Below, piece after piece: positions 19,093 to 27,835 of a stretch of 64,000 bases of DNA. Origin of the DNA: Pseudarthrobacter polychromogenes (lineage in GTDB: Bacteria; Actinomycetota; Actinomycetes; Actinomycetales; Micrococcaceae); contig NZ_BMKU01000005.1 in NCBI RefSeq assembly GCF_014644495.1, positions 153,011 through 217,010 on the forward strand, read 5' to 3'. Each line of letters begins with the position of its first letter. Within the stretch, counting starts at the first letter, position 1. Under the pieces are notes generated by a model. The model was not told where the DNA came from and did no database searches. It saw only the letters and a program-made list of their open reading frames with translations. Made by a program: the position numbers and the translations under genes.

Positions 19093-19641
19093 CTAGAGGT
19101 GCTCCGGGAGGACCTCGCGGGCGAGGTCGGCAATCCGGCGTTCGTTGGGGAAGGACAGCTTCCGGGCCAGCTCCTGGATGGGAACCCAGGCCACGTCCAC
19201 GGCTTCCTGGTCCGGATCGTTCTCGATGGTCAGTTCGCCGCCCGTTGCCCGCAGGAGGTAATGGTGGACCGTCTTGTGGACCCGGTGGCCGCTGACTGTA
19301 AACCAGTAGTCAATGCTTCCGAGCGGCGCGAGGATGTCCCCCTCGATGCCGGTTTCTTCGGCAATTTCCCGGACCGCTGCCTGCTCGTTGTTTTCCTTGC
19401 CCTCCGGATGGCCCTTCGGCAGGCACCATTCCAAACGTCCGCCGCGGTTAAGGCGGGCGATGATCGCAACCCTCAACTCGGCGTCGGACGTGTCCACTAC
19501 AACGCCGCCGGCCGAGACTTCCTCAACCGTGGGCAGCGATGCCGGTGCCGCATGCTGGGCAGGGGCAACGTGCGCACCGATTGCCGACGGCAATGGTGCG
19601 TTTGTCCTCCTGCCGGGAGCGCTCGGTACTGGATGGGCCAT
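19093..19641 (-). CDS. Nudix hydrolase
   Basis: A hydrolase of nucleoside diphosphates linked to another moiety; the substrate is unknown. The 182-residue protein has a perfect Nudix box: GHPEGKE, seven residues, then REIAEETG, near residues 98-120. It is preceded by a Pro/Ala-rich N-terminal tail of about 45 residues. The frame is open to 19899, but that would run into the divergent cca gene, and the ATG at 19641 is the likely start. Location beside cca and murJ is conserved in actinobacteria (mutT4-like genes). Confidence 0.88.
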   Translation of the reverse strand: MAHPVPSAPGRRTNAPLPSAIGAHVAPAQHAAPASLPTVEEVSAGGVVVDTSDAELRVAIIARLNRGGRLEWCLPKGHPEGKENNEQAAVREIAEETGIEGDILAPLGSIDYWFTVSGHRVHKTVHHYLLRATGGELTIENDPDQEAVDVAWVPIQELARKLSFPNERRIADLAREVLPEHL

Positions 19642-19800
19642 GGAGTCCACTCTAACGACTGTTGCCCGTTCGTGATGACCGGAACATGACACCAACATGG
19701 ACTGCATATGACGCACTTTGCCGGCGGTGGAGTGATTCCGCACGATCTTGACCGTATTTTGGCCTGCCGATGCGCTGGTTTCTGACAAGCTTAAGTAACT

Positions 19801-21324
19801 ATGGCTCACGCACATCACAAGACAGATTCCCAGACCGTCGATTTCCAGGTGGACCCGGTGGTCCTGGAGCTCGGCCGGCGCTTTGTGGACGCCGGCCACG
19901 AGCTGTCACTGGTGGGCGGCCCGGTGCGTGACCTTTTCCTGGGCCGGACCTCCCCGGACCTGGACTTCACCACCGATGCCACCCCGGACCAGACGATTGC
20001 CCTCATCAAGAAGTGGGCGGACAACTACTGGGAGATCGGCCGCGCCTTCGGAACCATCGGCATGCGCAAGGCAGGATTCCAGATCGAAATCACCACCTAC
20101 CGGGCGGAGGCGTACGATCCCGATTCCCGCAAGCCCGTGGTGGCCTTCGGTTCGTCCCTGACAGATGACCTGCTCCGGCGGGACTTCACCATTAACGCCA
20201 TGGCCCTGAAGCTGCCCTCCCTGGAACTGGTGGATCCTTTCGGCGGCGTACGCGACCTCCATGCCTCCGTGCTGGCCACTCCCGGGGCGCCGGAAGCGTC
20301 CTTCTCGGATGATCCGCTGAGGATGATGCGCGCGGCACGCTTCGCCGCCCAGCTTGGGGTCTCCGTCCACGAGGACGTCCGGCAGGCCATGACGCAGATG
20401 GCCGAACGGATCACCATCATTTCCGCCGAACGGGTGCGGGACGAACTGGTCAAGCTCATCTGCGGCGCCCGCCCGCGCGTCGGCGTGGACCTGCTGGTGG
20501 ACACAGGACTCGCCGAGTTCATGCTGCCCGAGGTTTCGGCGCTGCGGCTGGAATCGGACGAGCACCACCGGCACAAGGACGTCTACCAGCACTCCCTGCA
20601 GGTCCTGGAACAGGCAGCGGAGCTGGAGACGGACAGTGAGGGTCCGGTGCCAGGGCCGGACTTTGTGCTGCGCTTCGCAGCATTAATGCACGACGTCGGG
20701 AAGCCGGCGACGCGCCGCTTCGAACCGGGCGGCGCGGTGAGCTTCCGGCACCACGACATGGTGGGAGCGAAGCTCACCTCCAAACGGATGAAGGCGCTGC
20801 GTTTCGATAACGACACCACCAAAGCCGTGGCCCGCCTCGTAGAGCTCCATATGCGCTTCTACGGATACGGGGACGCCGGCTGGAGCGACTCCGCAGTCCG
20901 CCGCTACGTGACCGATGCCGGGCCGCTGCTGGAACGGCTGCACCGGCTCACCCGCTCGGACGTCACCACCCGTAACCAGCGGAAAGCCGAACGCCTGGCC
21001 TTCGCCTACGACGACCTCGAGGCCCGCATCGCCGCGCTCCGTGAGCAGGAATCGCTGGATGCCGTGCGGCCCGACCTTGACGGTGCCCGGATCATGGCCC
21101 TGCTGGGCATCAAACCCGGTCCGGTGGTGGGGCGCGCCTACAAGTTCCTGCTTAACGAGCGGATGGAGAACGGTCCCCTGCCCGCGGAGGATGCGGAAGC
21201 ACGGCTGCTCCGCTGGTGGGCAGGCCAGCCTGAATCAGCACCTGCCGTCCCCGAATCCCCGACGCCTGGCGCTGGAACGTCGCCCGCCGTCGTCGAGCCG
21301 TCCCCTTCTGAGGAGTCCAAGTGA
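19801..21324 (+). CDS. cca: CCA tRNA nucleotidyltransferase
   Basis: Adds or repairs the 3' CCA of tRNAs using CTP and ATP. The 507-residue class II enzyme shows the nucleotidyltransferase head LVGGPVRDLFLGRTSPDLDF (near 38-57), RRDFTINAMAL, and the RNA-binding neck DPLRMMRAARFAAQLG. A C-terminal HD domain has LMHDVGKPATRR near residue 300. A Pro/Ser-rich tail ends the protein. It is divergent from the Nudix gene and overlaps the next gene by 4 bases. In actinobacteria this gene is often labelled pcnA, but the CCA-adding role is expected. Confidence 0.94.
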   Translation: MAHAHHKTDSQTVDFQVDPVVLELGRRFVDAGHELSLVGGPVRDLFLGRTSPDLDFTTDATPDQTIALIKKWADNYWEIGRAFGTIGMRKAGFQIEITTYRAEAYDPDSRKPVVAFGSSLTDDLLRRDFTINAMALKLPSLELVDPFGGVRDLHASVLATPGAPEASFSDDPLRMMRAARFAAQLGVSVHEDVRQAMTQMAERITIISAERVRDELVKLICGARPRVGVDLLVDTGLAEFMLPEVSALRLESDEHHRHKDVYQHSLQVLEQAAELETDSEGPVPGPDFVLRFAALMHDVGKPATRRFEPGGAVSFRHHDMVGAKLTSKRMKALRFDNDTTKAVARLVELHMRFYGYGDAGWSDSAVRRYVTDAGPLLERLHRLTRSDVTTRNQRKAERLAFAYDDLEARIAALREQESLDAVRPDLDGARIMALLGIKPGPVVGRAYKFLLNERMENGPLPAEDAEARLLRWWAGQPESAPAVPESPTPGAGTSPAVVEPSPSEESK

Positions 21325-21905
21325 CCATTCCTGCCCTTGCCCCCAGGCCCCAGCTTTGGATCCTCCGCCACGGCGAGACGGAATGGTCCAAGAGCGGCCA
21401 ATACACCGGGCTTACGGATCTTCCACTGACCGTCGAGGGCGAACAGCAGGCCGTGGAGGCCCGGAAGGTGCTGGATCCCGTGGACTTCGACCTGGTGCTC
21501 ACCTCGCCGTTGAGGCGCGCGCGGCGTACGGCCGAGCTTGCCGGCTTCCCCGATGCCCAGCACGAACCTTTGGCTGTTGAGTGGAACTACGGCGACTACG
21601 AAGGGATCAGCTCGGACCTGATCCGCAAGGACAATCCGGACTACCTCATCTGGACCCACGGCGTTCCCAACGGCGAAACGCTGGACGAGGTGGCGGCCAG
21701 GGCAGACAAGATTATCGGGCGCGTGCTTGAGTCCGGCATGGACAATGTACTGATTGTGGCCCACGGCCATTTCTCAAGGATCCTTACCGCACGCTGGCTG
21801 GAATTGCCGCCTACGGAAGGCCGCCATTTCATTCTGGGTACCGCAAAGGTCTGCACTCTCGGGTGGGACAAAAAGACGCCTGCGATCGTCCGATGGGGTC
21901 TCTAA
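21321..21905 (+). CDS. Histidine phosphatase family protein (phosphoglycerate-mutase-like)
   Basis: Phosphatase or mutase of the 2H histidine-phosphatase superfamily; substrate unknown. The 194 residues hold the catalytic LWILRHGETEW near residue 10-20, the second-arginine region SPLRRARRTAELAG near 57, EWNYGDYEGI, and the second catalytic histidine in IVAHGHFSRIL near 148. The GTG start overlaps the cca stop, so it is translationally coupled to cca. Size and GDYEG motif resemble small broad-range phosphatases rather than glycolytic mutase. Confidence 0.9.
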   Translation: MTIPALAPRPQLWILRHGETEWSKSGQYTGLTDLPLTVEGEQQAVEARKVLDPVDFDLVLTSPLRRARRTAELAGFPDAQHEPLAVEWNYGDYEGISSDLIRKDNPDYLIWTHGVPNGETLDEVAARADKIIGRVLESGMDNVLIVAHGHFSRILTARWLELPPTEGRHFILGTAKVCTLGWDKKTPAIVRWGL

Positions 21906-21971
21906 GAGAGACCACCAAAATAAGGTTGGACAATTTTTGGATATTAAGTAGCCAATAGTCCAACCGGTGGT
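21898..21971. terminator. Nested inverted repeats after the histidine phosphatase gene
   Basis: GTCTCT-AAG-AGAGAC (21898-21912) overlaps the stop codon. It is followed by a larger two-part stem: ACCACC (21911-21916) with GGTGGT (21966-21971), and GGTTGGAC (21924-21931) with GTCCAACC (21958-21965), enclosing an AT-rich loop, then GTAATTTTATT. It is a probable terminator or a structured leader for what follows. Confidence 0.55.
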
Positions 21972-22072
21972 GTAATTTTATTCCTGATCCCAGAGCGTCC
22001 TGCCGGGATCGCGGCGCACGCTGCCGGGTCCTTGGCCCGCGCGGCGGCAGAGCAGAAAAGGAGGTTGGGAAA

Positions 22073-22168
22073 ATGATTACTTTGACTAGCGGATGGAAGA
22101 CGACCATCACCGCTGCCCCGGCCCCTGATGCTTTTGCGCGCCCCTTTAGGGATTACGCCGGCTCCTAG
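22073..22168 (+). CDS. Possible small ORF or leader peptide (31 aa)
   Basis: ATG at 22073 opens a 31-codon frame beginning MITLTSGWKTTITAAP and ending DYAGS. It is preceded at 8 bases by AAAAGGAGG (22056-22064), one of the strongest ribosome-binding sites in the window. I do not recognise the peptide. It could be a true microprotein or a leader peptide controlling downstream expression. It is too short to judge by codon use. The region upstream is AT-rich and structured. Confidence 0.45.
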   Translation: MITLTSGWKTTITAAPAPDAFARPFRDYAGS

Positions 22169-22460
22169 CCGCTACTCCCGCCTGGAGTCCAGGCAGCAGC
22201 GGGCATCGGTCCGGCTGGACACCGGCCTGGTGCAGGTGCAGCATTGCCAAACCGTTCCTGCGGGAGCACGGACTTTCCCCATAGCACTCTTCCGCTTTTC
22301 TCCCCTGCACAATGCTGCTTTAGTGCCGATGTGCAGGGAATTGGCGCCAGTTTCTGCGTAATTCTATTCGTGCTGCCCATAGTGCCCTGCTGCATTCCCT
22401 GATATCCACCATAAAAGGGCTTAATTGCCGTGCCCCTTTATGCATGCCTACCCCATAGAG
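22169..22460. other. Gene-free stretch between two small ORFs
   Basis: About 290 bases with no supported gene. It holds a perfect short palindrome GCCTGGA-G-TCCAGGC near 22179-22193 and an imperfect hairpin near 22411-22440 just before the next ribosome-binding site. No known riboswitch was recognised. Confidence 0.5.
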
Positions 22461-22476
22461 AAAGGAGGTGATGACC

Positions 22477-22614
22477 ATGAAAAAATTCCGAAAACTCCTA
22501 TTGCCGGCCCAAGGACGGCGCAGCAGCCGGAGGAAGTTCAACGAGACCCTGCTGGAAAAGCAGCGCGAGGATGTATTCGTCCTGATGCACCAGCAGATCG
22601 GCGGTACCCGCTAG
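22477..22614 (+). CDS. Small basic hypothetical protein (45 aa)
   Basis: ATG at 22477 opens a 45-codon frame beginning MKKFRKLLLPAQGRRSSRRK and ending MHQQIGGTR. AAAGGAGGTGAT (22461-22472) is a full complement of the 16S rRNA 3' end, spaced 8 bases from this ATG; the ATG at 22471 overlaps the site and is less likely. The N-terminal half is strongly basic, the rest (NETLLEKQREDVFVLMHQQ) looks helical. It sits just upstream of the GT87 gene in the same direction. Function unknown. Confidence 0.6.
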   Translation: MKKFRKLLLPAQGRRSSRRKFNETLLEKQREDVFVLMHQQIGGTR

Positions 22615-22675
22615 GGAGGGCACCGCCCGGGTGACCCGGGCAGCCACGAAAGAAGTACCTCAGCCAGGAGGCATC

Positions 22676-24244
22676 GTGAACACCAGCGAACCTGTGGCCG
22701 GAGCCCACGCCGTGACGCGTGGGCTCCGCGGCCCGTGGCGCCAACCAGGTGCCGGACACGGCGGTAAGCTCGAAGCCATGGAGGACACCCAGCCGCCCGA
22801 GCATCGAGGAAGGCTGCGCCTCGTTGTTCCAAGCCGCAGCGATGTCCTGCTGAGGAACTTCACGGAATTGGTGGGCGGCCCCCTTGGAGCCCGGTCCGCT
22901 CCGGGCATAGTTTCCCCCGGTGTCTTCACCGTGGAGCGGGTACTGATCCTGCTGACCGTCCTGGCGGCACTGGCAGGCATCCTGCTGAAGGGATACTGCC
23001 GCGCCAACGGATGGGAATCCCCCACCCAGTTCTACGCCACCTGCTATTCCGACTTCCCCGAACTGTTCCGGAACCGCGGACTGGCAGACGGGAACTTTCC
23101 CATCCTGGGCACCGGGAGCCAGTTTGAATACCCTGTCCTGACTGGCCTTATTGCCGGGATAACGGCCTGGTTGGTCCCCGGCGCAGGAGCCTCGGATGCC
23201 CGGATCCTGGCCTACTTCGACATCAATGCCGTGCTTCTGGCCGCGGCCGCGGTGGTCACGGTCCTTGCCACCGCGCGGATGAGCGCCCGCCGGCCCTGGG
23301 ACGCAGCCATGGTGGCTTTAGCGCCGGGCATCATCCTGGCCGGCACTATCAACTGGGATCTCTGGGCGGTGGCCCTGCTTGCCGTGGGTATGTACTTCTT
23401 CTCCCGGGAGAGGCTGGTGCTGGCGGGGGTCTTCATCGGGCTTGCCACGGCCGCAAAGCTGTATCCGCTGCTCATTCTGGGCGCCATCCTCCTGCTTGCC
23501 CTCCGGACCGGACGGTTCCAGCCGTTCCTCAAGACGGCGGGGGCCGCGGCCGTCTCGTGGAGCGTTGTCAATCTCCCCTTCGCCGTCGCTAATTTCCCGG
23601 GCTGGGCCTACTTCTTCCAGTTCTCGGCCGACCGCGGCGCCGGATACAGCTCACCCTGGTTCGCCTACAACCTGGTGCTTGGCCGGTTAAGGGGGCAGGA
23701 ACTGAGCGGTGCAGCCGTAGACCTGCTGTCCCTCGGCTTGTTTGCGATTGGCTGCGGCCTCATTGCCGTTGTTGCCCTGACCGCACCGCGCCGCCCGCGC
23801 CTGGCCCAGCTTGCCTTCCTGATTGTGGCGGCCTTCATCCTGACCAACAAGGTGTATTCACCGCAATTTGTTGTATGGCTGATCCCGCTCCTCGCGCTTG
23901 CCAGGCCGCGGTGGCGCGACTTCCTGGTCTGGCAGGGCATCGAGGGCCTCCACTGGGCTGCGGTGTGGATGTACCTTGGACAGGTGACCAGCGCAGGCTC
24001 CTCCCAGCACAACCTGGATATGCCCTACTACGTCCTGGCCGTGGCCGCGCACATGCTGGCCCTCGCCTACCTGATGGCGCGGGTGACCTGGGATATCTAC
24101 GACCCCTCGTACGATCCCATCCGCCGGCACCACCTGGACGATCCGCATGGCGGTCCGTTCACCGGAGCGCCGGACCGGTTCCGGCTGAACCTCCGCCGCC
24201 GGGCCGGCTCCACGCTCCCGCAAAAAGCAGCATCCGATGCCTGA
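22676..24244 (+). CDS. Glycosyltransferase family 87 / mannosyltransferase-like integral membrane protein
   Basis: A polytopic membrane protein of about 522 residues resembling the GT87 (DUF2029) family, which in mycobacteria includes polyprenyl-phosphomannose-dependent mannosyltransferases of PIM, LM and LAM synthesis. It has around ten hydrophobic segments, for example ILAYFDINAVLLAAAAVVTV and WDLWAVALLAVGMYFFSRE, with conserved FEYPVLTG and LATAAKLYPLLILG motifs. Start is uncertain: GTG at 22676 has AGGAGG close by (spacing 4), GTG at 22631 would add 15 residues. The substrate is not predictable. It overlaps the next gene by 8 bases. Confidence 0.82.
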   Translation: MNTSEPVAGAHAVTRGLRGPWRQPGAGHGGKLEAMEDTQPPEHRGRLRLVVPSRSDVLLRNFTELVGGPLGARSAPGIVSPGVFTVERVLILLTVLAALAGILLKGYCRANGWESPTQFYATCYSDFPELFRNRGLADGNFPILGTGSQFEYPVLTGLIAGITAWLVPGAGASDARILAYFDINAVLLAAAAVVTVLATARMSARRPWDAAMVALAPGIILAGTINWDLWAVALLAVGMYFFSRERLVLAGVFIGLATAAKLYPLLILGAILLLALRTGRFQPFLKTAGAAAVSWSVVNLPFAVANFPGWAYFFQFSADRGAGYSSPWFAYNLVLGRLRGQELSGAAVDLLSLGLFAIGCGLIAVVALTAPRRPRLAQLAFLIVAAFILTNKVYSPQFVVWLIPLLALARPRWRDFLVWQGIEGLHWAAVWMYLGQVTSAGSSQHNLDMPYYVLAVAAHMLALAYLMARVTWDIYDPSYDPIRRHHLDDPHGGPFTGAPDRFRLNLRRRAGSTLPQKAASDA

Positions 24245-25685
24245 CGTTACGGTGGTGGGCGCAGGACCCAACGGGCTGGCCGCCGCGGCCGTCATGGCGC
24301 GGGCAGGGCTTGCCGTGGAGGTCTTCGAAGCCGCGCCCGTGGTCGGCGGCGGGACCCGTACGGCAGAACTCATGCAGCCGGGCCACTTCCATGACGTCTG
24401 CTCGGCGGTTCATCCAATGGCCCTGGCCTCCCCCTTTTTCCGGGCCTTCGAGCTTTCCGGGCGGATGGAGCTTGTCACTCCTGAGCTCTCCTTCGGATCA
24501 CCGCTGGACGGCGGACGGTCCGCCCTCGCCTACCGGTCGCTTGACCGGACCGCAGCGGGACTCGGCCGGGATGGAGCTTCGTACCGGCGGCTCATGGGCC
24601 CCATCGTGCGGAACATCGACGACGTTATGGACTTCACCCAGAACCAGCTCTTCCGTCTTCCCCGCAACCCTGTGGCCGCGGGCATTTTCGGCCTGCGGAC
24701 CTTGGAACAAGGTTCGGGCCTCTGGAATGCCAGGTTCCGCGAGGAGTCAGCGCCTGCGCTCCTCAGCGGTGTTGCGGCCCATGCCGTGTCCCACCTTCCG
24801 TCCCTGGCCGCTTCCGGAGCAGGGCTGATGCTCGGGGCGCTGGGCCACGCTGAAGGATGGCCCATTCCCCTGGGCGGTTCTGCTGCCATCGCCGCCGCCC
24901 TGGCAACGGACATTGAGGCGCATGGCGGCGTCCTCCACACAAACACCCCCATCAACCGGTTGACGGACCTTCCACCCGCGCGGGCCACGCTCCTTGATGT
25001 TGCGCCGCGCGGACTGGTGGACATGGCCGGTGACTCCCTTCCCGCCCGCTACCGCAAAGCCTTGGAGTCCTTCCGCTACGGGAACGGCTCGTGCAAGGTG
25101 GACTTCATACTGTCCGGTCCCGTGCCGTGGGAGGCTGCGGAACTGGCTGACGCCGGAACGGTCCACGTGGGCGGAACCAGGGCGGAACTGGCACACGCGG
25201 AAAACGAGGTCAGTGCCGGCCGGCACCCCGAACGCCCCTACGTGCTGGTGGCCCAGCCTTCCCGGTTCGACCCACGGCGTGCTCCCGCCGGCCGCCACAC
25301 CCTGTGGACCTACTGCCACGTACCGGCTGGATCAACCAAGGACATGGCAGAAGCCATCACCGCACAGCTGGAGAGGTTTGCCCCCGGTTTCAGGGACCTC
25401 GTGGTGGACACCAACGTGGTGACGGCGGCGCAGCTGGCAGAGTACAACCGGAACTACATCGGCGGCGACTTCAGCGCCGGCACCATGGACCTTCGCGGCC
25501 TGGTCCAGCGGCCCGTAGTGTCCCGGCATCCATGGCGCACTCCCCTGCGCGGCGTCTATCTTTGTTCCTCCTCCACGCCGCCCGGCCCAGGGGTCACCGG
25601 TATGCCCGGCCTGCACGCGGCAATCCATGCGCTGAAGGACATATTCCACCTGCCCGTTCCGTCGTTGGGCCTGAGTGGCGCATAG
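24237..25685 (+). CDS. FAD-dependent oxidoreductase, phytoene desaturase-like
   Basis: An NAD(P)/FAD amine-oxidase-fold oxidoreductase of 482 residues. The dinucleotide-binding motif VVGAGPNGLAAAAVMARAG is at the N-terminus (residues 5-23), followed by FEAAPVVGGGTRT. The C-terminus contains VYLCSSSTPPGPGVTGMPG, matching the FAD-closing region of phytoene desaturase relatives. No phytoene synthase or other carotenoid gene is nearby, so a carotenoid role is not supported; this subgroup is mostly uncharacterised. It overlaps the preceding membrane glycosyltransferase gene by 8 bases, suggesting co-expression. Confidence 0.85.
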   Translation: MPDVTVVGAGPNGLAAAAVMARAGLAVEVFEAAPVVGGGTRTAELMQPGHFHDVCSAVHPMALASPFFRAFELSGRMELVTPELSFGSPLDGGRSALAYRSLDRTAAGLGRDGASYRRLMGPIVRNIDDVMDFTQNQLFRLPRNPVAAGIFGLRTLEQGSGLWNARFREESAPALLSGVAAHAVSHLPSLAASGAGLMLGALGHAEGWPIPLGGSAAIAAALATDIEAHGGVLHTNTPINRLTDLPPARATLLDVAPRGLVDMAGDSLPARYRKALESFRYGNGSCKVDFILSGPVPWEAAELADAGTVHVGGTRAELAHAENEVSAGRHPERPYVLVAQPSRFDPRRAPAGRHTLWTYCHVPAGSTKDMAEAITAQLERFAPGFRDLVVDTNVVTAAQLAEYNRNYIGGDFSAGTMDLRGLVQRPVVSRHPWRTPLRGVYLCSSSTPPGPGVTGMPGLHAAIHALKDIFHLPVPSLGLSGA

Positions 25686-25766
25686 CAGCCGGCAGCGCCC
25701 GTAGAACCGCCTGTAATACCGCCAGTATGGCCAGGCGCACTGCATGTCCCGGGGCATAATGGCCGA

Positions 25767-27755
25767 ATGGGGAAATCAACAAAACTTTCTGTTGCCGTAG
25801 CTGCGCTCATTCTGGGAACCTCTTTGGTGGCCTGCGACGACGGCAGGAGCGGGGCAGAAACCGCAGCACAGCAATTTGCCACAGCCGTTTCGGGACTGGA
25901 TGTTGCGGGGGTGGCCTTCGACGGCAAGGACGCCGCTGCCGCCAATGACCAGCTGCGCGGCGTGTTCAAGGCACTGGATCCACAGAAGCCCGCAGTTGAA
26001 GCAGGCAGCATCACCCTGGACGGCGACAACGCCTCGGCGCCCTTGAACTACACCTGGAAATTCGGTGAAGCAGAGTGGAAATACACCGTACCGGCGAACT
26101 TTAGGAAGTCCGGGGACAAATGGCTTACGGTCTGGGACCCGGCAACCCTGGCACCCGGGCTCGCTGACAGCGAGATCCTCACCAAGGGGGCCCAGTCCCC
26201 ACAGCGCGCGGATATCCTCGGGGCGGGGGACGTCCCCCTGGTCACCTACCGGCCGGTGGTGAACGTCGGCATTGACAAGCCCCAGCTGGGCGCTGTCGAT
26301 CCCACCGACTCTGCCACCAGGCTCGCTGCACTCGTTGGGGTTGACCCGGCCGGCTACGTCCAGCAGGTGAAGGCCTCCGGGGCGGAAGCCTTTGTTTCCG
26401 CGATTACCCTGCGGGATGAGGGCCGCACCATCACCAACGAGCAGATTGCAGCCATCCCCGGCGCCCGTGCCATTGCCGCCTCGGTGCCGCTGGCACCCAG
26501 CCGGACCTTCGCCCGCGCCGTGCTCGGCACTGTCGGGGAAGCCACTGCTGAGCAGATCGAAGCCTTGGAAGGTGCCCTGACGGCGGGTGATGTGACCGGC
26601 ATCGGCGGGTTGCAGCAGCAGTATGACGAACAGCTCAGGGGGACGGACGCCGTCGTAATCCGCGCGCAGCGCGCCGACCTGACCCGCGAACAGATCCAGT
26701 CCGCAGCAACTGACCCCCGGCGTGTGCTCTTTGAAGTGGCGCCTGAGCCCGGTACACCGCTGAAGACCACCATCGACCCGACGCTGCAGGCACTGGCGGA
26801 GACCACCCTGGAGGAGGTAGGCCCGGCGTCGGCGATCGTGGCGCTGCGCCCTTCCAGCGGTGCCGTCCTGGCCGTGGCCTCGGGTCCCGGCAGTAACGGC
26901 TACAACACGGCCATGCTGGGCCAGTACGCGCCCGGGTCAATCTTCAAGATGGTGGACTCGCTCGCCATGTTCCGCAACGGGCTGACCCCTGATTCCAAGG
27001 TGGAGTGCACGCCGACGCTGACGGTGGACGGGCGCACCTTCAAGAACGCCGATGGTTATCCCGAAAGCTCCCTGGGCTCCGTCACCCTGCGCGACGCCTT
27101 TGCGCATTCCTGTAACACGGCGTTCATCGCCGCCCGGGACACCGTGTCACAAGGACAGCTCGAGGCTGCCGCCCTGGCCATGGGGATCGCCGTCGAAGCA
27201 CCGTCCCTGGGCGCGGACGCGTTCCTCGGATCCGTCCCCGGCGAGGCGGCAGGGACGGAGCACGCCGCGTCCATGATCGGGCAGGGCAAGGTGCTGCTTT
27301 CTCCCCTGGCGGCGGCCATGATGGCAGGCTCCGTAGCCAAGGGCGCGCCGGTGTCACCGCAGCTGGTCCTCAATCCCGACGGCGGTGCTGCCGCTGCCGG
27401 CACGACCAGCGGTTCCACGGCACCGGCGGCGCAGCCCTCCGCCACCGCCACGGCGGAAGCGCCGTCGACGGCCTCGGGCGAGCCGATCACCGCCGCCGAG
27501 GCCGCTTCCCTGGGTGACATGATGCGCGCCGTGGTCACCTCCGGGCACGCAGGCTTCCTGGCGAGCGTTCCCGGAGCACCTGTGGGGGCAAAGACCGGGA
27601 CCGCTGAATACGGCAAAGAGACTCCCCCGAAGACCCATGCCTGGATCGTGGCTGTCCACGGCGACCTGGCAGTGGCCGTGTTCGTGGAGGACGGCGGACT
27701 GGGAGCGACGACGTCCGGGCCGCTGCTGAAGGAGTTCCTCACCGCAGCTGGGTAG
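25767..27755 (+). CDS. Penicillin-binding lipoprotein (MecA-N / transpeptidase)
   Basis: A 662-residue class B-type transpeptidase that would cross-link peptidoglycan. It has a lipoprotein signal (MGKSTKLSVAVAALILG, lipobox LVAC with Cys23), an NTF2-like MecA N-terminal domain (residues ~30-145), a PBP dimerization region, and a transpeptidase domain with SxxK in PGSIFKM (~390), SxN in AHSCNTAF (~447) and KTG in GAKTGTAEYG (~607). All catalytic motifs are intact. A Thr/Ala-rich insert of about 45 residues precedes KTG. MecA-like architecture is common in actinobacteria (PbpA/PBP2-like) and does not by itself mean beta-lactam resistance. Confidence 0.92.
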   Translation: MGKSTKLSVAVAALILGTSLVACDDGRSGAETAAQQFATAVSGLDVAGVAFDGKDAAAANDQLRGVFKALDPQKPAVEAGSITLDGDNASAPLNYTWKFGEAEWKYTVPANFRKSGDKWLTVWDPATLAPGLADSEILTKGAQSPQRADILGAGDVPLVTYRPVVNVGIDKPQLGAVDPTDSATRLAALVGVDPAGYVQQVKASGAEAFVSAITLRDEGRTITNEQIAAIPGARAIAASVPLAPSRTFARAVLGTVGEATAEQIEALEGALTAGDVTGIGGLQQQYDEQLRGTDAVVIRAQRADLTREQIQSAATDPRRVLFEVAPEPGTPLKTTIDPTLQALAETTLEEVGPASAIVALRPSSGAVLAVASGPGSNGYNTAMLGQYAPGSIFKMVDSLAMFRNGLTPDSKVECTPTLTVDGRTFKNADGYPESSLGSVTLRDAFAHSCNTAFIAARDTVSQGQLEAAALAMGIAVEAPSLGADAFLGSVPGEAAGTEHAASMIGQGKVLLSPLAAAMMAGSVAKGAPVSPQLVLNPDGGAAAAGTTSGSTAPAAQPSATATAEAPSTASGEPITAAEAASLGDMMRAVVTSGHAGFLASVPGAPVGAKTGTAEYGKETPPKTHAWIVAVHGDLAVAVFVEDGGLGATTSGPLLKEFLTAAG

Positions 27756-27812
27756 TTTTTGTCCACATATGCAGACTTCCAGGCCGTCAAAGCCTGCATA
27801 CCTGGACAAAAA
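27756..27812. repeat. Inverted repeat between PBP and ABC-F genes
   Basis: TTTTTGTCCA (27756-27765) and TGGACAAAAA (27803-27812) are perfect 10-bp arms, with partly pairing inner segments CATATGCAG / CTGCATACC. The first arm begins immediately after the PBP stop codon. T-tracts at the left on plus and at the left end of the minus transcript make it unlike a simple terminator; it could be a terminator or a small intergenic repeat element. Confidence 0.55.
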
Positions 27813-27835
27813 TTCCGTGCCGTGGCCGTGGGAAG

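Noticed and set aside
24237..25685. Carotenoid biosynthesis gene
   Set aside because: Similarity is to the general phytoene-desaturase-like oxidoreductase fold; no other carotenoid genes are nearby.
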